DNA of 64,000 nucleotides from Paludibacterium yongneupense DSM 18731 (GTDB lineage: Bacteria > Pseudomonadota > Gammaproteobacteria > Burkholderiales > Chromobacteriaceae): assembly GCF_000422925.1 (NCBI RefSeq), contig NZ_AUGZ01000005.1, positions 124,001-188,000 of the forward strand. Direction: 5' to 3'. Numbering within the stretch: position 1 is the stretch's first letter; each line of letters begins with the position of its first letter. Both the position numbers and the translations under genes were made by a program. Below, one piece after another: positions 1-9,214 of the stretch. Under the pieces are notes generated by a model. It was given only the letters and a program-made list of their open reading frames with translations. It made no database searches and had not been told where the DNA came from.

Positions 1-735
1 CACCGTTTTCTGCGCCCAGTTCATGGCTATCTGGATCAGCGCGGTCGCGAGCCCCATCCCCAGGACACTGAGCAACAGCACGGGATGCGCTTGCACAGCG
101 GCCTCACCGCTGATCTGCCAACCGATGCCGGACAACAGTGCAACGGTCAGCAGCTGCACGACCGCCACCCGCCGCGGATGACACTGGCCGGCAAAACGCC
201 CGACCAGACTGATTTCCAGCGCGATCATACCGGCCCCGGCGACGGTCAGCCATTCGCCGGCTCCAAAATTCAGCCGCATGCCGCGCGGATCGGACAGCAG
301 AACCAGTCCACCAAAGGCGACGGCAATCCCCAGCCAGGCGGCCAGTCGTGGATGGCGGCGGAACAGCAATAGTTGAAACAACGGAACCAGCGGGACGTAC
401 AAGCCCGTGAGAAAGGCCGACTTGCTACTGGGGATCAGCTGCAAGCCAAGGGTCTGCAAACTGTAGCTGCCAAACAGCACCGAGCCGACCAGCAATCCGG
501 TGCCCAGTTCGATCCGCGTCAAACCGGCCAGTTCACGTCGGCACAGCAACAAGGCGACCAGGCCGGCCACGGCAAAGCGCAGACCGACAAAGCCAAACGG
601 ACCGGCCCAGTGCAGCGCGTGCTGGACCACGAGAAAGGTGAAGCCCCAGATCATGGTCACCCCGATCAGGACAAGGTCAGGCAGGCGGCTTGCGCTCCGC
701 CCAGGCATGCCGGCGGCCGTACTCTGTATCGTCAT
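1..735 (-). CDS. EamA/DMT-family exporter (3' end outside window)
   Basis: Reading the minus strand from the ATG at 735 gives an uninterrupted frame to the window edge, about 245 residues, starting MTIQSTAAGMPGRSASRL. It has regularly spaced hydrophobic segments and the EamA-like stretch TMIWGFTFLVVQHAL at about residues 27-41. Members of this drug/metabolite transporter superfamily are 10-TM inner-membrane exporters of amino acids or small metabolites, usually about 300 aa, so some 50 residues should lie beyond base 1. It is divergent from the XRE-cupin gene and shares an 80-bp promoter region with it, an arrangement typical of a local regulator controlling an exporter. The substrate cannot be told. 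Confidence 0.8.
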   Translation of the reverse strand, partial: MTIQSTAAGMPGRSASRLPDLVLIGVTMIWGFTFLVVQHALHWAGPFGFVGLRFAVAGLVALLLCRRELAGLTRIELGTGLLVGSVLFGSYSLQTLGLQLIPSSKSAFLTGLYVPLVPLFQLLLFRRHPRLAAWLGIAVAFGGLVLLSDPRGMRLNFGAGEWLTVAGAGMIALEISLVGRFAGQCHPRRVAVVQLLTVALLSGIGWQISGEAAVQAHPVLLLSVLGMGLATALIQIAMNWAQKTV

Positions 736-769
736 GGGGTGCGCTCGCATTGCTGATGGCTCATTAAGT

Positions 770-809
770 GCACTATAATGCACACTGTACAAATTGTGCA
801 ATATAGTGC
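770..809. promoter_or_regulatory. nested inverted repeats between divergent exporter and XRE genes
   Basis: An outer inverted repeat, GCACTATA (770-777) and TATAGTGC (802-809), encloses an inner one, TGCACA (779-784) and TGTGCA (795-800). The block ends 7 bp before the preferred XRE start at 817. This is a good candidate operator for autoregulation by the XRE protein and control of the exporter; binding itself is inferred. Confidence 0.5.
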
Positions 810-816
810 TCAAAAT

Positions 817-1395
817 ATGAGTAATGGAACGCTGCAAGTCATACAGAATGTATCGGCCAATCTGCGCCGGGCAAGGCAACAACGTGGCCTGAGCCAGGAC
901 AGGCTGGCCGAACTGGCGGGCATCAGCCGCCGCATGCTGGTGAATATCGAAGCCGGCGAAAGCAATGTCAGCATCGCCACGGTCGACAAGCTGGCCAGCG
1001 CGCTGGGGCTCGCGTTTCTCGACGTGGTGGGGGCGCCAGCCCCGGCAGACAAGGTGCACAGCGCGCTGCCTCTGCGCATCTGGCAGGGCAAGCAGGCGGA
1101 TAGTCATGGCAATCTGCTCGAGTCGCTGAACCGCCCCGGCATGACGGTTGAGCTATGGCAATGGCAGCTGGCCGCCGGCGACAGCTATCAAGCCGAAGCC
1201 GATGCGCCGGGCTGCCACGAGATGCTGCATGTGTACGCCGGCGAGTTGGAAGTACGGCTCCCTGACCGGGTGCGCAAGGTCGGCACAGGGCAGTCGCTGG
1301 CCTTTGCCTCGGATGTGACGTACACCTACCACAATCCTGCGCAGGCCCTGTCCTGCTTCAGCAAGAGCATCATCATGTATCCGCATCGCCGATAA
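817..1395 (+). CDS. XRE-family regulator with C-terminal cupin domain
   Basis: The protein has 192 residues. An N-terminal helix-turn-helix (about residues 8-62, with LRRARQQRGLSQDRLAELAG) is followed by a single cupin domain (about 75-185). This is the XRE-cupin class, in which the cupin pocket is thought to sense a small ligand. An ATG at 778 in the same frame would add 13 residues, but that stretch lies inside the palindromic operator, so 817 is preferred. The gene is divergent from the EamA exporter, its likely target. HTH-cupin regulators next to DMT exporters commonly respond to the exported metabolite, but nothing here identifies the ligand. Confidence 0.85.
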   Translation: MSNGTLQVIQNVSANLRRARQQRGLSQDRLAELAGISRRMLVNIEAGESNVSIATVDKLASALGLAFLDVVGAPAPADKVHSALPLRIWQGKQADSHGNLLESLNRPGMTVELWQWQLAAGDSYQAEADAPGCHEMLHVYAGELEVRLPDRVRKVGTGQSLAFASDVTYTYHNPAQALSCFSKSIIMYPHRR

Positions 1396-1422
1396 ACCCG
1401 CCATCAGACCAGCCTATGAAAC

Positions 1423-1438
1423 GGCCCCGGCAGGGGCC
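1423..1438. terminator. GC hairpin between convergent genes
   Basis: GGCCCC (1423-1428), loop GGCA, GGGGCC (1433-1438). It lies between the convergent XRE-cupin and MFS genes. There is no strong T-run on either side, so it is at best a weak terminator. Confidence 0.3.
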
Positions 1439-1540
1439 CTGGCCTCTCGATGGCCCGATCGCAAACCGGAGTCAGACCGCCCCGCTGCGTTTTTCAACAT
1501 GCCGCAGCGGAAGCCCCCCTCAACACTCTATCGACACCGG

Positions 1541-2716
1541 TCAGTCGGTGCAGTCCATCAAATCCGCCCGGGCAGAAGCGGCCGCCCACACACAGCCAGC
1601 CCCAAGCAAGGCCAGCGCTATCATCATCAACAGCAGTGACACGGGAGGCAAAAGAGACAGCACCAGACCGCTGAGCAAGGGGCTGATGGCATTACCAAGA
1701 TTCGCCAGCTGCTGGGCACCGTAATAGCTCCCCTTGTGTGCATCAGGAGCAATGGTGTCGATGAATTGATACTCCGCCGGAATAATGATGATCTCTCCCA
1801 GAGTAAACACAACCATCGCCGCGCACCATGCCGGCAGGCTTTCCGCCAGCGCAAAACCGGCAAGTCCGCCGGCCAGCAGGCCTGAACCAACCATGATCCA
1901 GCTCAATAGCAGGCCATGACGCTGCAGTCGCCCCACTGGATACTGCAGCAGAATCACCGTCACGGCATTGCTGGCAATCAGTGCCGACATCCAGCGCAAC
2001 ACGTCCGCATCGCGATGACCTTGCAGCAACAACAATGACAGGTAATCAGAAAATCGCCCGTGGACAACACAGCCCAACGCACTGCCCAAGGTAAACAGGA
2101 CAAGCGTGCGGTCGCGCCGCAATAGCAACAGCGTATCTGCAAAGCAACGGCAGCCTGCCCCCGCCTTGTCGGCTTCAACTGCCGGCAAACCAGGCAACAG
2201 CGGCAAAGTTGCCAACGTCAGCGCAGCGGCGAGCCAGAATGGGGCCAGGGGCGCTCGTCCAGCCAGCAGACTCCCGAGCAATGGCCCCACGGCAAAGCCG
2301 ACATTGCTGAGGGCGTAGCGTAGTGAGAACGCACGGACACGCGCGGCAGGCTCCAGCCTGGCGCTCAGTACGGCCTTGGTGGCGATGCCATACAGAGCGA
2401 ATGCGCCCTCCAACAGCAATAACGCCAACAGCGCAAGCGGCCACACCCGGCTGAACGGCACCAGGGCAAAACTGGTCGCGATCAGCAGAACGGCAATTCC
2501 AAGCAGACGACGACGGTCGAACCGATCGACCAGATGGCCCGCGTACAATCCAGACAACGTCGCGCACAGCATCGCCGCACTGAATAACAAACCGATACCC
2601 GATGATGAAAACAACAACTGGCGGCTCAAGGTCAACACCAGCAGGGGCGAGACCAGCCCCCGGCTGAGGCTCAACAGCAGCGCACTGGCCTGAAGGCGGG
2701 GAATAACGCGACTCAT
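1541..2716 (-). CDS. MFS transporter, probable efflux permease
   Basis: The 391-residue protein begins MSRVIPRLQASALLL and has about 12 hydrophobic segments. The loop between TM2 and TM3 carries LYAGHLVDRFDRRRLLG at about residues 56-72, the classic major facilitator motif (G-x3-D-R-x-x-R-R). The frame stays open upstream to 3193, but that part overlaps the divergent regulator antisense and has no MFS character, so the ATG at 2716 is chosen. It is divergent from an SgrR-like regulator, paralleling the E. coli sgrR-setA neighbourhood where SetA exports sugars. The substrate is inferred only by that analogy. Confidence 0.8.
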   Translation of the reverse strand: MSRVIPRLQASALLLSLSRGLVSPLLVLTLSRQLLFSSSGIGLLFSAAMLCATLSGLYAGHLVDRFDRRRLLGIAVLLIATSFALVPFSRVWPLALLALLLLEGAFALYGIATKAVLSARLEPAARVRAFSLRYALSNVGFAVGPLLGSLLAGRAPLAPFWLAAALTLATLPLLPGLPAVEADKAGAGCRCFADTLLLLRRDRTLVLFTLGSALGCVVHGRFSDYLSLLLLQGHRDADVLRWMSALIASNAVTVILLQYPVGRLQRHGLLLSWIMVGSGLLAGGLAGFALAESLPAWCAAMVVFTLGEIIIIPAEYQFIDTIAPDAHKGSYYGAQQLANLGNAISPLLSGLVLSLLPPVSLLLMMIALALLGAGCVWAAASARADLMDCTD

Positions 2717-2821
2717 GCGACGACTCCGGCCATGACAAGGCAGACCAGTATCGACAAAAAAGCAGAAGACAAAAATGGATGAAACAAACAGAATTAGCTT
2801 CCCCTTTTTTGAATCTGCCGC

Positions 2822-4486
2822 ATGCGCCTTCACGACCAATACACACTGCTCTACCAGCACTACGCAGACCACGATGCACAACCCGGCCTGCCCTTGCTGG
2901 CAACATTGCTTGGCTGCAGCGAGCGCAATATCCGCCAGCAGCTCTCCAAGATGCAGGCACGCGGCTGGCTGCATTGGGCACCGGGATGTGGCCGTGGGAA
3001 GCGCTCGACGCTCACCTTGTTGTTCACCCCCGAGCAGTTGCAACTGGACAAGCTTGGCGAACTGGTCGCCCGTGGCGAACTGGAAAAGGCATTCGTGCAG
3101 CTGGACACGCCGCAACGTCGTGAGCTGATGGCACGGCTGCCGGACTTTCTTGGCGCAGCCAAGCGCAACCGTCAGTTGCGCATCCCGCTCCACCGCGCAC
3201 CGACCTCTCTTGATCCCTTACACGCAAGCAGCCGGCTGGAATCGCACCTGGTACGCCAATTATTCGACCGCCTGTGCAGTTTTGACCGTCAGCAGCAAAC
3301 GCTGTCACCGAACTTGGCGCACTACTGGGAAGCCAGTGACGACGGCAGTCGCTGGCGTTTCTGGCTGCGCCCAGGCCTGCGTTTCCATGACGGGCAGCCG
3401 CTGGATGCGACGGCTGTCGCGGCGACCGTATTGCGCCTGCGCGACGCGTTCAACCCGTGGCAACGCCAATACCGTCACCTCGTCAACATCGAGCTGCACG
3501 ACACGCTGTCGCTCAGTTTTGTGCTGGCGGAGACCGACTGGCTTTGGCCCAACCGCCTGGCCACCGCCAACGCCTCCATCGTGCCGATCAGGCGCGGGGC
3601 CGATTTTTCCCGACTGCCGGTGGGTAGCGGTCCATTCCGACTGATACGCCACAACGAGCTGCGACTGAGCCTGGCGGCTCACGAGCACTACCATAGAGAA
3701 CGTCCATTACTGGATCAGATCGATTTGTGGGTCATCACAACAGCAATGGACCCGCCGTTCGACTTGCTGCTGGACGCATCCGCCATCAGCACTGACAGCC
3801 CGCTGCTGTCGGCATGCACGTATCTGTTGTGCAACCCTTCACGCTTGCGTCTGGGCGCCCCACAACGCGCGAACTTGATGCGTTTCCTGGCCGAACCTTC
3901 CCTGGTCAAGGCGGACGATCCTCTGCGCAAACCGGCGCAGGGTCTGCTGACGGAGTGGGAGCATAGGCTGCCCACTGGCCCGGCGCGCTGTCCATTGGTC
4001 AAAGGCAGCACACTGACCCTGGCCTGCTATGAACTGGCCTCTTTCCAGCCGCTGGCAGCTGCGCTGGCAGAGCGGCTGGCCAGTGCTGGCATCAGGCTGA
4101 TCGTACGCACCCTCAGCTACCCCGAATTCGAACGTTTGCCGGACTGGTGGCCGGATACTGACTTGGTCCTCTCCAGCGAGGTGCCGAGCGATGATCGCGA
4201 CTACAGCTGCCACGAATGGTTCGGCAGCAACCCGGTGCTGCGAGCCGCCCTGGAAGATCGCGTTGCGGCAGAGCTCGATCAAAGCCTGATGCACGCGCAG
4301 CGCCAGACAGACAGCGCAAAACGCATGCGTATATACAAGAACGCCGGCGATTGCCTGGTCGGTGGTGGCTGGATATTGCCACTCTCCCACGAACGGCAGG
4401 GGGTCAGCGCCAACCCGGCAGTGGCGGGCCTGGAACTCGGGGCAAGCGGCTGGATGGACTTCTCAACCCTGTGGGTACGGCAGTGA
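2822..4486 (+). CDS. SgrR-like transcriptional regulator (HTH + solute-binding domain)
   Basis: The 554-residue protein has an N-terminal winged-helix-like region (about 1-70; LATLLGCSERNIRQQLSKMQ) of the SgrR_N type. It is joined to a long domain resembling oligopeptide-type extracellular solute-binding proteins (SBP_bac_5, about 115-540), for example WRFWLRPGLRFHDGQPLDA. No signal peptide is present, so the binding domain acts in the cytoplasm as a ligand sensor, as in E. coli SgrR, which responds to sugar-phosphate stress. It is divergent from the MFS gene across 105 bp, which is too short to hold an SgrS-sized small RNA of the enteric kind. The effector ligand is unknown. Confidence 0.85.
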   Translation: MRLHDQYTLLYQHYADHDAQPGLPLLATLLGCSERNIRQQLSKMQARGWLHWAPGCGRGKRSTLTLLFTPEQLQLDKLGELVARGELEKAFVQLDTPQRRELMARLPDFLGAAKRNRQLRIPLHRAPTSLDPLHASSRLESHLVRQLFDRLCSFDRQQQTLSPNLAHYWEASDDGSRWRFWLRPGLRFHDGQPLDATAVAATVLRLRDAFNPWQRQYRHLVNIELHDTLSLSFVLAETDWLWPNRLATANASIVPIRRGADFSRLPVGSGPFRLIRHNELRLSLAAHEHYHRERPLLDQIDLWVITTAMDPPFDLLLDASAISTDSPLLSACTYLLCNPSRLRLGAPQRANLMRFLAEPSLVKADDPLRKPAQGLLTEWEHRLPTGPARCPLVKGSTLTLACYELASFQPLAAALAERLASAGIRLIVRTLSYPEFERLPDWWPDTDLVLSSEVPSDDRDYSCHEWFGSNPVLRAALEDRVAAELDQSLMHAQRQTDSAKRMRIYKNAGDCLVGGGWILPLSHERQGVSANPAVAGLELGASGWMDFSTLWVRQ

Positions 4487-4538
4487 CCGGCGGTCGTCAT
4501 CAGCCAGAGTCAGCCCCCCCTCGCACAGGCATCAACCG

Positions 4539-6230
4539 TCATGCGCATCCGGACCGTTTGCTCAGCATGGCAGTGAAAGAGTCGAATTGGACCGGCCTGG
4601 AGAAAAGATAACCCTGACCATAGTCGCACCCGATTGAAGCGAGTACATCGCGCTGCTTTGTCGTCTCGATTCCCTCGGCCACCACTTTCAGCCCAAGCCT
4701 GTGCGCCATCGCGACAATCGCCTCGCACAGATCAAAGCCGACACCGTCCAGGTCTTCGACAAAAGAGCGATCGATCTTTAGATAATCGATATCAAATTTA
4801 CGTAAATAAGCGAGCGATGAATAGCCTGTCCCGAAATCATCTATCGCCACTTCGATGCCAGATTCCCTCAAAAACAGCAAGTTTTTCTTCACCAGCGGAT
4901 CAGCATTCAAAAGAAGGCCTTCTGTGATTTCAACAAGCAGCGACCGGCCGTCCAGGCCTGCGTCTTCAATCTTCCTGACCCAATCGAAATCGGACGCATT
5001 GCTGACGCGAAACTGGATTGGAGAAACATTGATTGAAATCTGCAAGTCACATAAAAACCGTTCGCGCCAAAATATTATTTTATCAATCACTTCATTGGCA
5101 ACCCAGTTTCCGATTTTTACGATCAGGCCCGTACTTTCAGCTATTGATATGAATTCATAGGGCCCGACGACACCGCGCTCCGGGTGATTCCAGCGCAGCA
5201 ATGCTTCTGCTTTCTTGAGGCTGCCATCTCTAAGGTCGATGATAGGCTGATAGTAAACTTCAAATTCGTCATTAGTCAAAGCACTGCGAAGTTCATTAGC
5301 CAAATGCAAACGGTTGAGCGCGGCGCATTGCAAAGCAGGCGTAAAATAACTGAAACAATTCCTGCCAGCTCTCTTCGCCTCATACATAGCCTGATCTGCG
5401 GATTTGAACAAATCATCGACGTTAGCGCTATCGTCCGGATAAATGGCGACACCAACGCTTGCGGACACGAATACGACTTCGCCATCCAGATGAAATGGAC
5501 GCGCCAACTCATCCAGTACCCGCTGTGCAAACCCATCAACCCACTCAGGATAATCTGGCTCATTTATGATCAATGCGAATTCATCTCCACCCAGGCGAGC
5601 GATGGCCGCATTATCGCCAAGAGAATTCTTTATACGCGCCGCAATACTGCCAAGCAGCATGTCGCCTGCGCTATGCCCCAGAATGTCATTGACTTCTTTG
5701 AAATGATCCAGATCGATCAGGAAAAGAGCCAGGCGGTGCCCCTCCAGCTCAGCCCTGCTCCGTCCTTCCTCAAGCAGAATCCGGAACAAATTCCGATTCG
5801 GCAAACCGGTCACCGCATCATAGTGCGCTTGCTTCCATATTAATTCTTCGCTTCTCTTCCGCTCGGTTATATCCAGCACGTACACAAGCCGATTCAACGA
5901 TGCCCCCTCTACCGACAGAGCAACAGATTCGGACCATACATAAATAAATTCGCCATCATGCCTACGAACGCGCCACTCCCCACCAAGACTGCCGCCCACA
6001 TCGAGAAATTTTTGGTGACGAGAAAGAACAACCCCCCCATCCTCTTCAGGGAAAACCATGGTAAATGAAGAGCCGACCATCTCTCCCGCTGTATAGCCGT
6101 AGATTGAACAATAGGCAGGATTTACCGAGACGTATATTCCTGAATAATCAATAACAGCAATACCGACTGGGCACCGATCAAGAATCGCCAGAACCAACCC
6201 CGATTCATTCAACCCTTGTCGTGCGACCAT
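4539..6230 (-). CDS. PAS-GGDEF-EAL cyclic-di-GMP signalling protein
   Basis: The 563-residue protein is soluble. A PAS domain with PAC tail (about 10-133) is followed by GGDEF (about 140-300) and EAL (about 310-555). The GGDEF motif is intact (ARLGGDEFALI), but I see no RxxD inhibitory site five residues before it. EAL hallmarks are present: KAEALLRW, EITEGLL, the DDFGTGYSS loop and YLKIDRSFV. It could therefore both make and degrade c-di-GMP. A GAGGGT stretch precedes the ATG at 6230. The coding DNA is noticeably richer in A+T than its neighbours (for example around 5040-5110), suggesting recent acquisition. No partner gene is adjacent. Confidence 0.92.
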   Translation of the reverse strand: MVARQGLNESGLVLAILDRCPVGIAVIDYSGIYVSVNPAYCSIYGYTAGEMVGSSFTMVFPEEDGGVVLSRHQKFLDVGGSLGGEWRVRRHDGEFIYVWSESVALSVEGASLNRLVYVLDITERKRSEELIWKQAHYDAVTGLPNRNLFRILLEEGRSRAELEGHRLALFLIDLDHFKEVNDILGHSAGDMLLGSIAARIKNSLGDNAAIARLGGDEFALIINEPDYPEWVDGFAQRVLDELARPFHLDGEVVFVSASVGVAIYPDDSANVDDLFKSADQAMYEAKRAGRNCFSYFTPALQCAALNRLHLANELRSALTNDEFEVYYQPIIDLRDGSLKKAEALLRWNHPERGVVGPYEFISIAESTGLIVKIGNWVANEVIDKIIFWRERFLCDLQISINVSPIQFRVSNASDFDWVRKIEDAGLDGRSLLVEITEGLLLNADPLVKKNLLFLRESGIEVAIDDFGTGYSSLAYLRKFDIDYLKIDRSFVEDLDGVGFDLCEAIVAMAHRLGLKVVAEGIETTKQRDVLASIGCDYGQGYLFSRPVQFDSFTAMLSKRSGCA

Positions 6231-6537
6231 ACCCTCACCCTTTCGCAGTGCAAAGCAGAGATATCAAACAGAAATCGGCACTCAAAGCAAAGGAGAAACG
6301 CTGTACAGACCTCTCGAATAATTATCGCCGGAAACAACCCCGACTTTAAGGTATAGCATGCCAAGTCATGCGGTAAGCAAGGAATGAACCAGGCCAGACC
6401 ACTGAGAACGATGGACAATGTCCCGTTCGCGCGCAGATGCGGCAACGATGTCGTCGGCCCCAAAATGAGGAAAGGGCGCCGCAGCGCCCCCTCCTCGCCC
6501 CTCACACCTTCAGGCTACCGCAATGGCCCCATGGCGC
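6231..6537. other. intergenic region without a supported gene
   Basis: This 307-bp stretch lies upstream of the minus-strand GGDEF-EAL gene and downstream of the minus-strand emrB-like gene. Apart from the hairpin terminator at 6474-6489 I see no gene or clear promoter motif; short frames here have no recognisable domain. Confidence 0.5.
6474..6489 (-). terminator. hairpin terminator of the emrB-like operon (dispersed element copy 1)
   Basis: GGGCGC (6474-6479), loop CGCA, GCGCCC (6484-6489). Read on the minus strand, the stem is followed by TTTCCTCATTTT, so it suits termination downstream of the emrB-like gene. Loop and stem match two other hairpins in the window at 11469 and 21069. Confidence 0.65.
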
Positions 6538-8076
6538 TCAATGGCCGACCGGCCCGTCCACCACGCGGCGTGCTTTCGGCGCAAACCAGATCGAAATGGC
6601 AGCCACGATAAAAATGACCGCGATCATCATGAAAACCTGGTTGGTCGCCAGCATGACCGCCTGCCCGTTCAGGATCTGGTCCAGCGATGCGCGAACCGCG
6701 TCCATCGACATCCCCGACGAGAGCATGGCACGGGTGCTGTCGCCCATGCCATCCAACTGCCCGACCAGATCGGCGTGATTGAATTTAATGCGCTCTTCCC
6801 ATACGGAACTCACCAGCGATGTGGCAAAGGCACCAGCCAGCGTTCGCAAGAAATTCATCAAGCCGGCGGCGGATGCCATTTCGCCCTCGTCTACCGCCGA
6901 CAGAGCCAGTCCGGTCAACGGCACGAAAAACAGGGGCATGCCTAGCCCCATCAACAGCAAGGGGATCGCGATCTGCCAGTAATTCATATCGGTGACGCCA
7001 AACGAGCGCCAGGCCGTCACGAACCCCATCCAGCACACGCCAAGGCAAACCAGTTTGCGAGCGTCGACGCGCATCGACAATGCCGCCACCATCGGCGCGA
7101 TCATCACCGCCAGCACTCCGCTCCAGGCTGTCGTCATTCCCGACCAGGTCGCGGTATAGCTCATGAAGTTCTGCAACCACAGCGGTGTCAGCACATTGAT
7201 CGCAAAAAAAGCGCCGAACGCCAGCACCAGCGTGACCAGGCTCATGGAATAACCCCGATGCCGGAACACTCTCAGATCCACGACCGGATGCTCGGCCGTC
7301 AGTTCCCAGATGAGAAACGACAGAAACCCGAGCACGGCGGAAAGAGCCAACAGGCAAATTTCGGTCGAAGCAAACCAGTCAAGATCCTTGCCTTCATCCA
7401 GCAGTATCTGCAAAGACCCGACCCAGAGGATCAGCAAGCCCAGCCCGACTCTGTCGATAGGAAAGCGGATCAGCGCATGTTCGTAGCGTTTGAGCAGCTT
7501 CCATGCTCCGGCAGCGCAAATCAACGCCACTGGAACATTGATGATGAATATCCATGGCCAGGAGGCCCGGTCGCACAACACGCCCCCCAGAATCGGACCG
7601 GCAATCGGGGCCAGCAATGTCGTCATCGCCCACAATCCGGTCGCTGCCGCCGCCTTTTCTCTAGGAAAAATCCGTAGCAGCAGCGTTTGCGACAATGGCA
7701 TCAGCGGCCCGCCAGACAGTCCCTGCAAGATACGCCCCATCACCAGCAGGCTGAAGGAATTGGCCAGTCCGCACAGCGCCGAGCAGATACCGAACAACAT
7801 CATGGAGAGGACAAACACGCGCACGGCGCCAAAGCGCGAGGCCAGCCACCCGGTCAAGGGCACGGTGATGGCTTCGGCCACCGAGTAGGACGTGATGACC
7901 CAGGTTCCCTGGCTCGACGTAACGCCGAGGGCGCCTGCGATATTGGAAACCGAAACATTGGCAATCGTGGTATCCAGCACCGCAATGAAATTGGCTGCCG
8001 CCAAAGCCAGTGCTGCCAATATCAGCATGCCGCCGGTCAGCGCTTCATCGCCGCCGGGCAAGGTCGGGGAAGACAT
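6538..8076 (-). CDS. emrB: EmrB/QacA-type (DHA2) MFS drug efflux permease
   Basis: The 512-residue inner-membrane protein has about 14 hydrophobic segments, the DHA2 layout. The N-terminal half contains LDTTIANVSVSNIAGALG, and the TM5 antiporter region LWAMTTLLAPIAGPILGG is also present. It follows the emrA-like gene by 9 bp on the same strand, ahead of it in turn an outer-membrane channel gene, forming a complete EmrAB-TolC-like pump. These systems expel hydrophobic drugs, uncouplers or fatty acids using the proton gradient. The substrate here is not evident. The gene symbol is by family and context, not proven orthology. Confidence 0.88.
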   Translation of the reverse strand: MSSPTLPGGDEALTGGMLILAALALAAANFIAVLDTTIANVSVSNIAGALGVTSSQGTWVITSYSVAEAITVPLTGWLASRFGAVRVFVLSMMLFGICSALCGLANSFSLLVMGRILQGLSGGPLMPLSQTLLLRIFPREKAAAATGLWAMTTLLAPIAGPILGGVLCDRASWPWIFIINVPVALICAAGAWKLLKRYEHALIRFPIDRVGLGLLILWVGSLQILLDEGKDLDWFASTEICLLALSAVLGFLSFLIWELTAEHPVVDLRVFRHRGYSMSLVTLVLAFGAFFAINVLTPLWLQNFMSYTATWSGMTTAWSGVLAVMIAPMVAALSMRVDARKLVCLGVCWMGFVTAWRSFGVTDMNYWQIAIPLLLMGLGMPLFFVPLTGLALSAVDEGEMASAAGLMNFLRTLAGAFATSLVSSVWEERIKFNHADLVGQLDGMGDSTRAMLSSGMSMDAVRASLDQILNGQAVMLATNQVFMMIAVIFIVAAISIWFAPKARRVVDGPVGH

Positions 8077-8085
8077 GCAGACTCC

Positions 8086-9195
8086 TTAGCGCTTGCCGCC
8101 AGTGTTGATCTTGACCTGCATCGACAGGCCGACTTGCAATGGATGGCGTGCCAGTTCCTGCGGATCCAGGCGGATGCGCACCGGCAAGCGTTGCACAACC
8201 TTGATCCAGTTGCCGGTGGCATTTTGTGCGGGGATGGTGGCGAACGCCGCTCCCGTCCCACCGGCGAATCCGGCGACGACGCCGTGATAGGTCACGCTGT
8301 CACCATAAAGATCGGCATGCACCTCGGCCGGCTGCCCGGCCTTGACGCCTTCCAATTGGACCTCCTTGAAATTGGCGTCGACATGAATCGTATCGACCGG
8401 AACCACCGACAGCAGACCTGCTCCGATCTGGACACGCTGCCCCAGTTGCACCTGGCGCCGCGCCACCACACCATCGATCGGCGAGCGTACCGTGGTCCGT
8501 TCCAGATCGACGCGCGCCTGATCGAGACGCGCATGCGCGAGCGCCACTTCCGGATTGGCCTCGATCGAACTATTGTCGATCAGGGCATGATTGGCATCGC
8601 GCGAGCCCAGCGCGGCTTCACGATTGGCGCGCGCCTGGGCGGTCGCTGAGCGCGCCACGCCGAGATTGGCCTGTGCCGTGACGAACGCATTCTGCGCCTG
8701 GGTCAACTCTTCGCCGGAAACCGAACCAGAACTCGCAAGCGCCAGACGGCGCTTGAGATCGATGCTGGCGCGATCCAGGTCGGCTTGCGCCGCCTTCAAC
8801 TGCGCAGCCGTCCGCGCCTCGTCGGCACGGCGGGCGAGGATTTGGGCATCCAGGCCGGAATCGGTTGCGACCAGGCCACGCACCTTGCGCACTGCGCGGG
8901 CATACTCGGCTTGCGCCTGCAGCAGGGCCAGACGGGCATCGGTGCTATCGATGACCACCAGCACGTCGCCTTTTTTCACTTTCTGCGTGTCCACCACGTC
9001 CACCCTGGACACAATGCCTCCCACCGAGGCCGTCAACTGTGCCACCTCCGCATTGGCATAGGCATTGTCGGTAGACACGAACTGTGAGGCATAGAGGAAC
9101 CAATAGGCGCCAGCCGAGGCCCCGCCCACGGCGCAGACAACCGCCAGCAGAGAGAACAGGCGACGCCGCCGGGCATTGGAAACGGATTTGCTCAT
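8086..9195 (-). CDS. emrA: EmrA-type HlyD-family membrane fusion protein
   Basis: The 369-residue periplasmic adaptor has an N-terminal membrane anchor (about 12-32), a biotinyl-lipoyl-like segment with GIVSRVDVVDTQKVKKGDVL, an alpha-helical hairpin rich in Ala, Gln and Arg (about 85-200), and a second lipoyl half with SPIDGVVARRQVQLGQRV. It bridges the EmrB-like permease and the outer-membrane channel. It lies 19 bp after the channel gene and 9 bp before emrB, and the three are probably co-transcribed from the promoter near 10660. Confidence 0.88.
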   Translation of the reverse strand: MSKSVSNARRRRLFSLLAVVCAVGGASAGAYWFLYASQFVSTDNAYANAEVAQLTASVGGIVSRVDVVDTQKVKKGDVLVVIDSTDARLALLQAQAEYARAVRKVRGLVATDSGLDAQILARRADEARTAAQLKAAQADLDRASIDLKRRLALASSGSVSGEELTQAQNAFVTAQANLGVARSATAQARANREAALGSRDANHALIDNSSIEANPEVALAHARLDQARVDLERTTVRSPIDGVVARRQVQLGQRVQIGAGLLSVVPVDTIHVDANFKEVQLEGVKAGQPAEVHADLYGDSVTYHGVVAGFAGGTGAAFATIPAQNATGNWIKVVQRLPVRIRLDPQELARHPLQVGLSMQVKINTGGKR

Positions 9196-9214
9196 CGTTA
9201 TCTTTCTTCAAGAA

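Noticed and set aside
2717-3193. N-terminal extension of the MFS transporter by 159 residues
   Set aside because: The extension is antisense to the SgrR-like gene and lacks MFS character; the ATG at 2716 gives a normal start.
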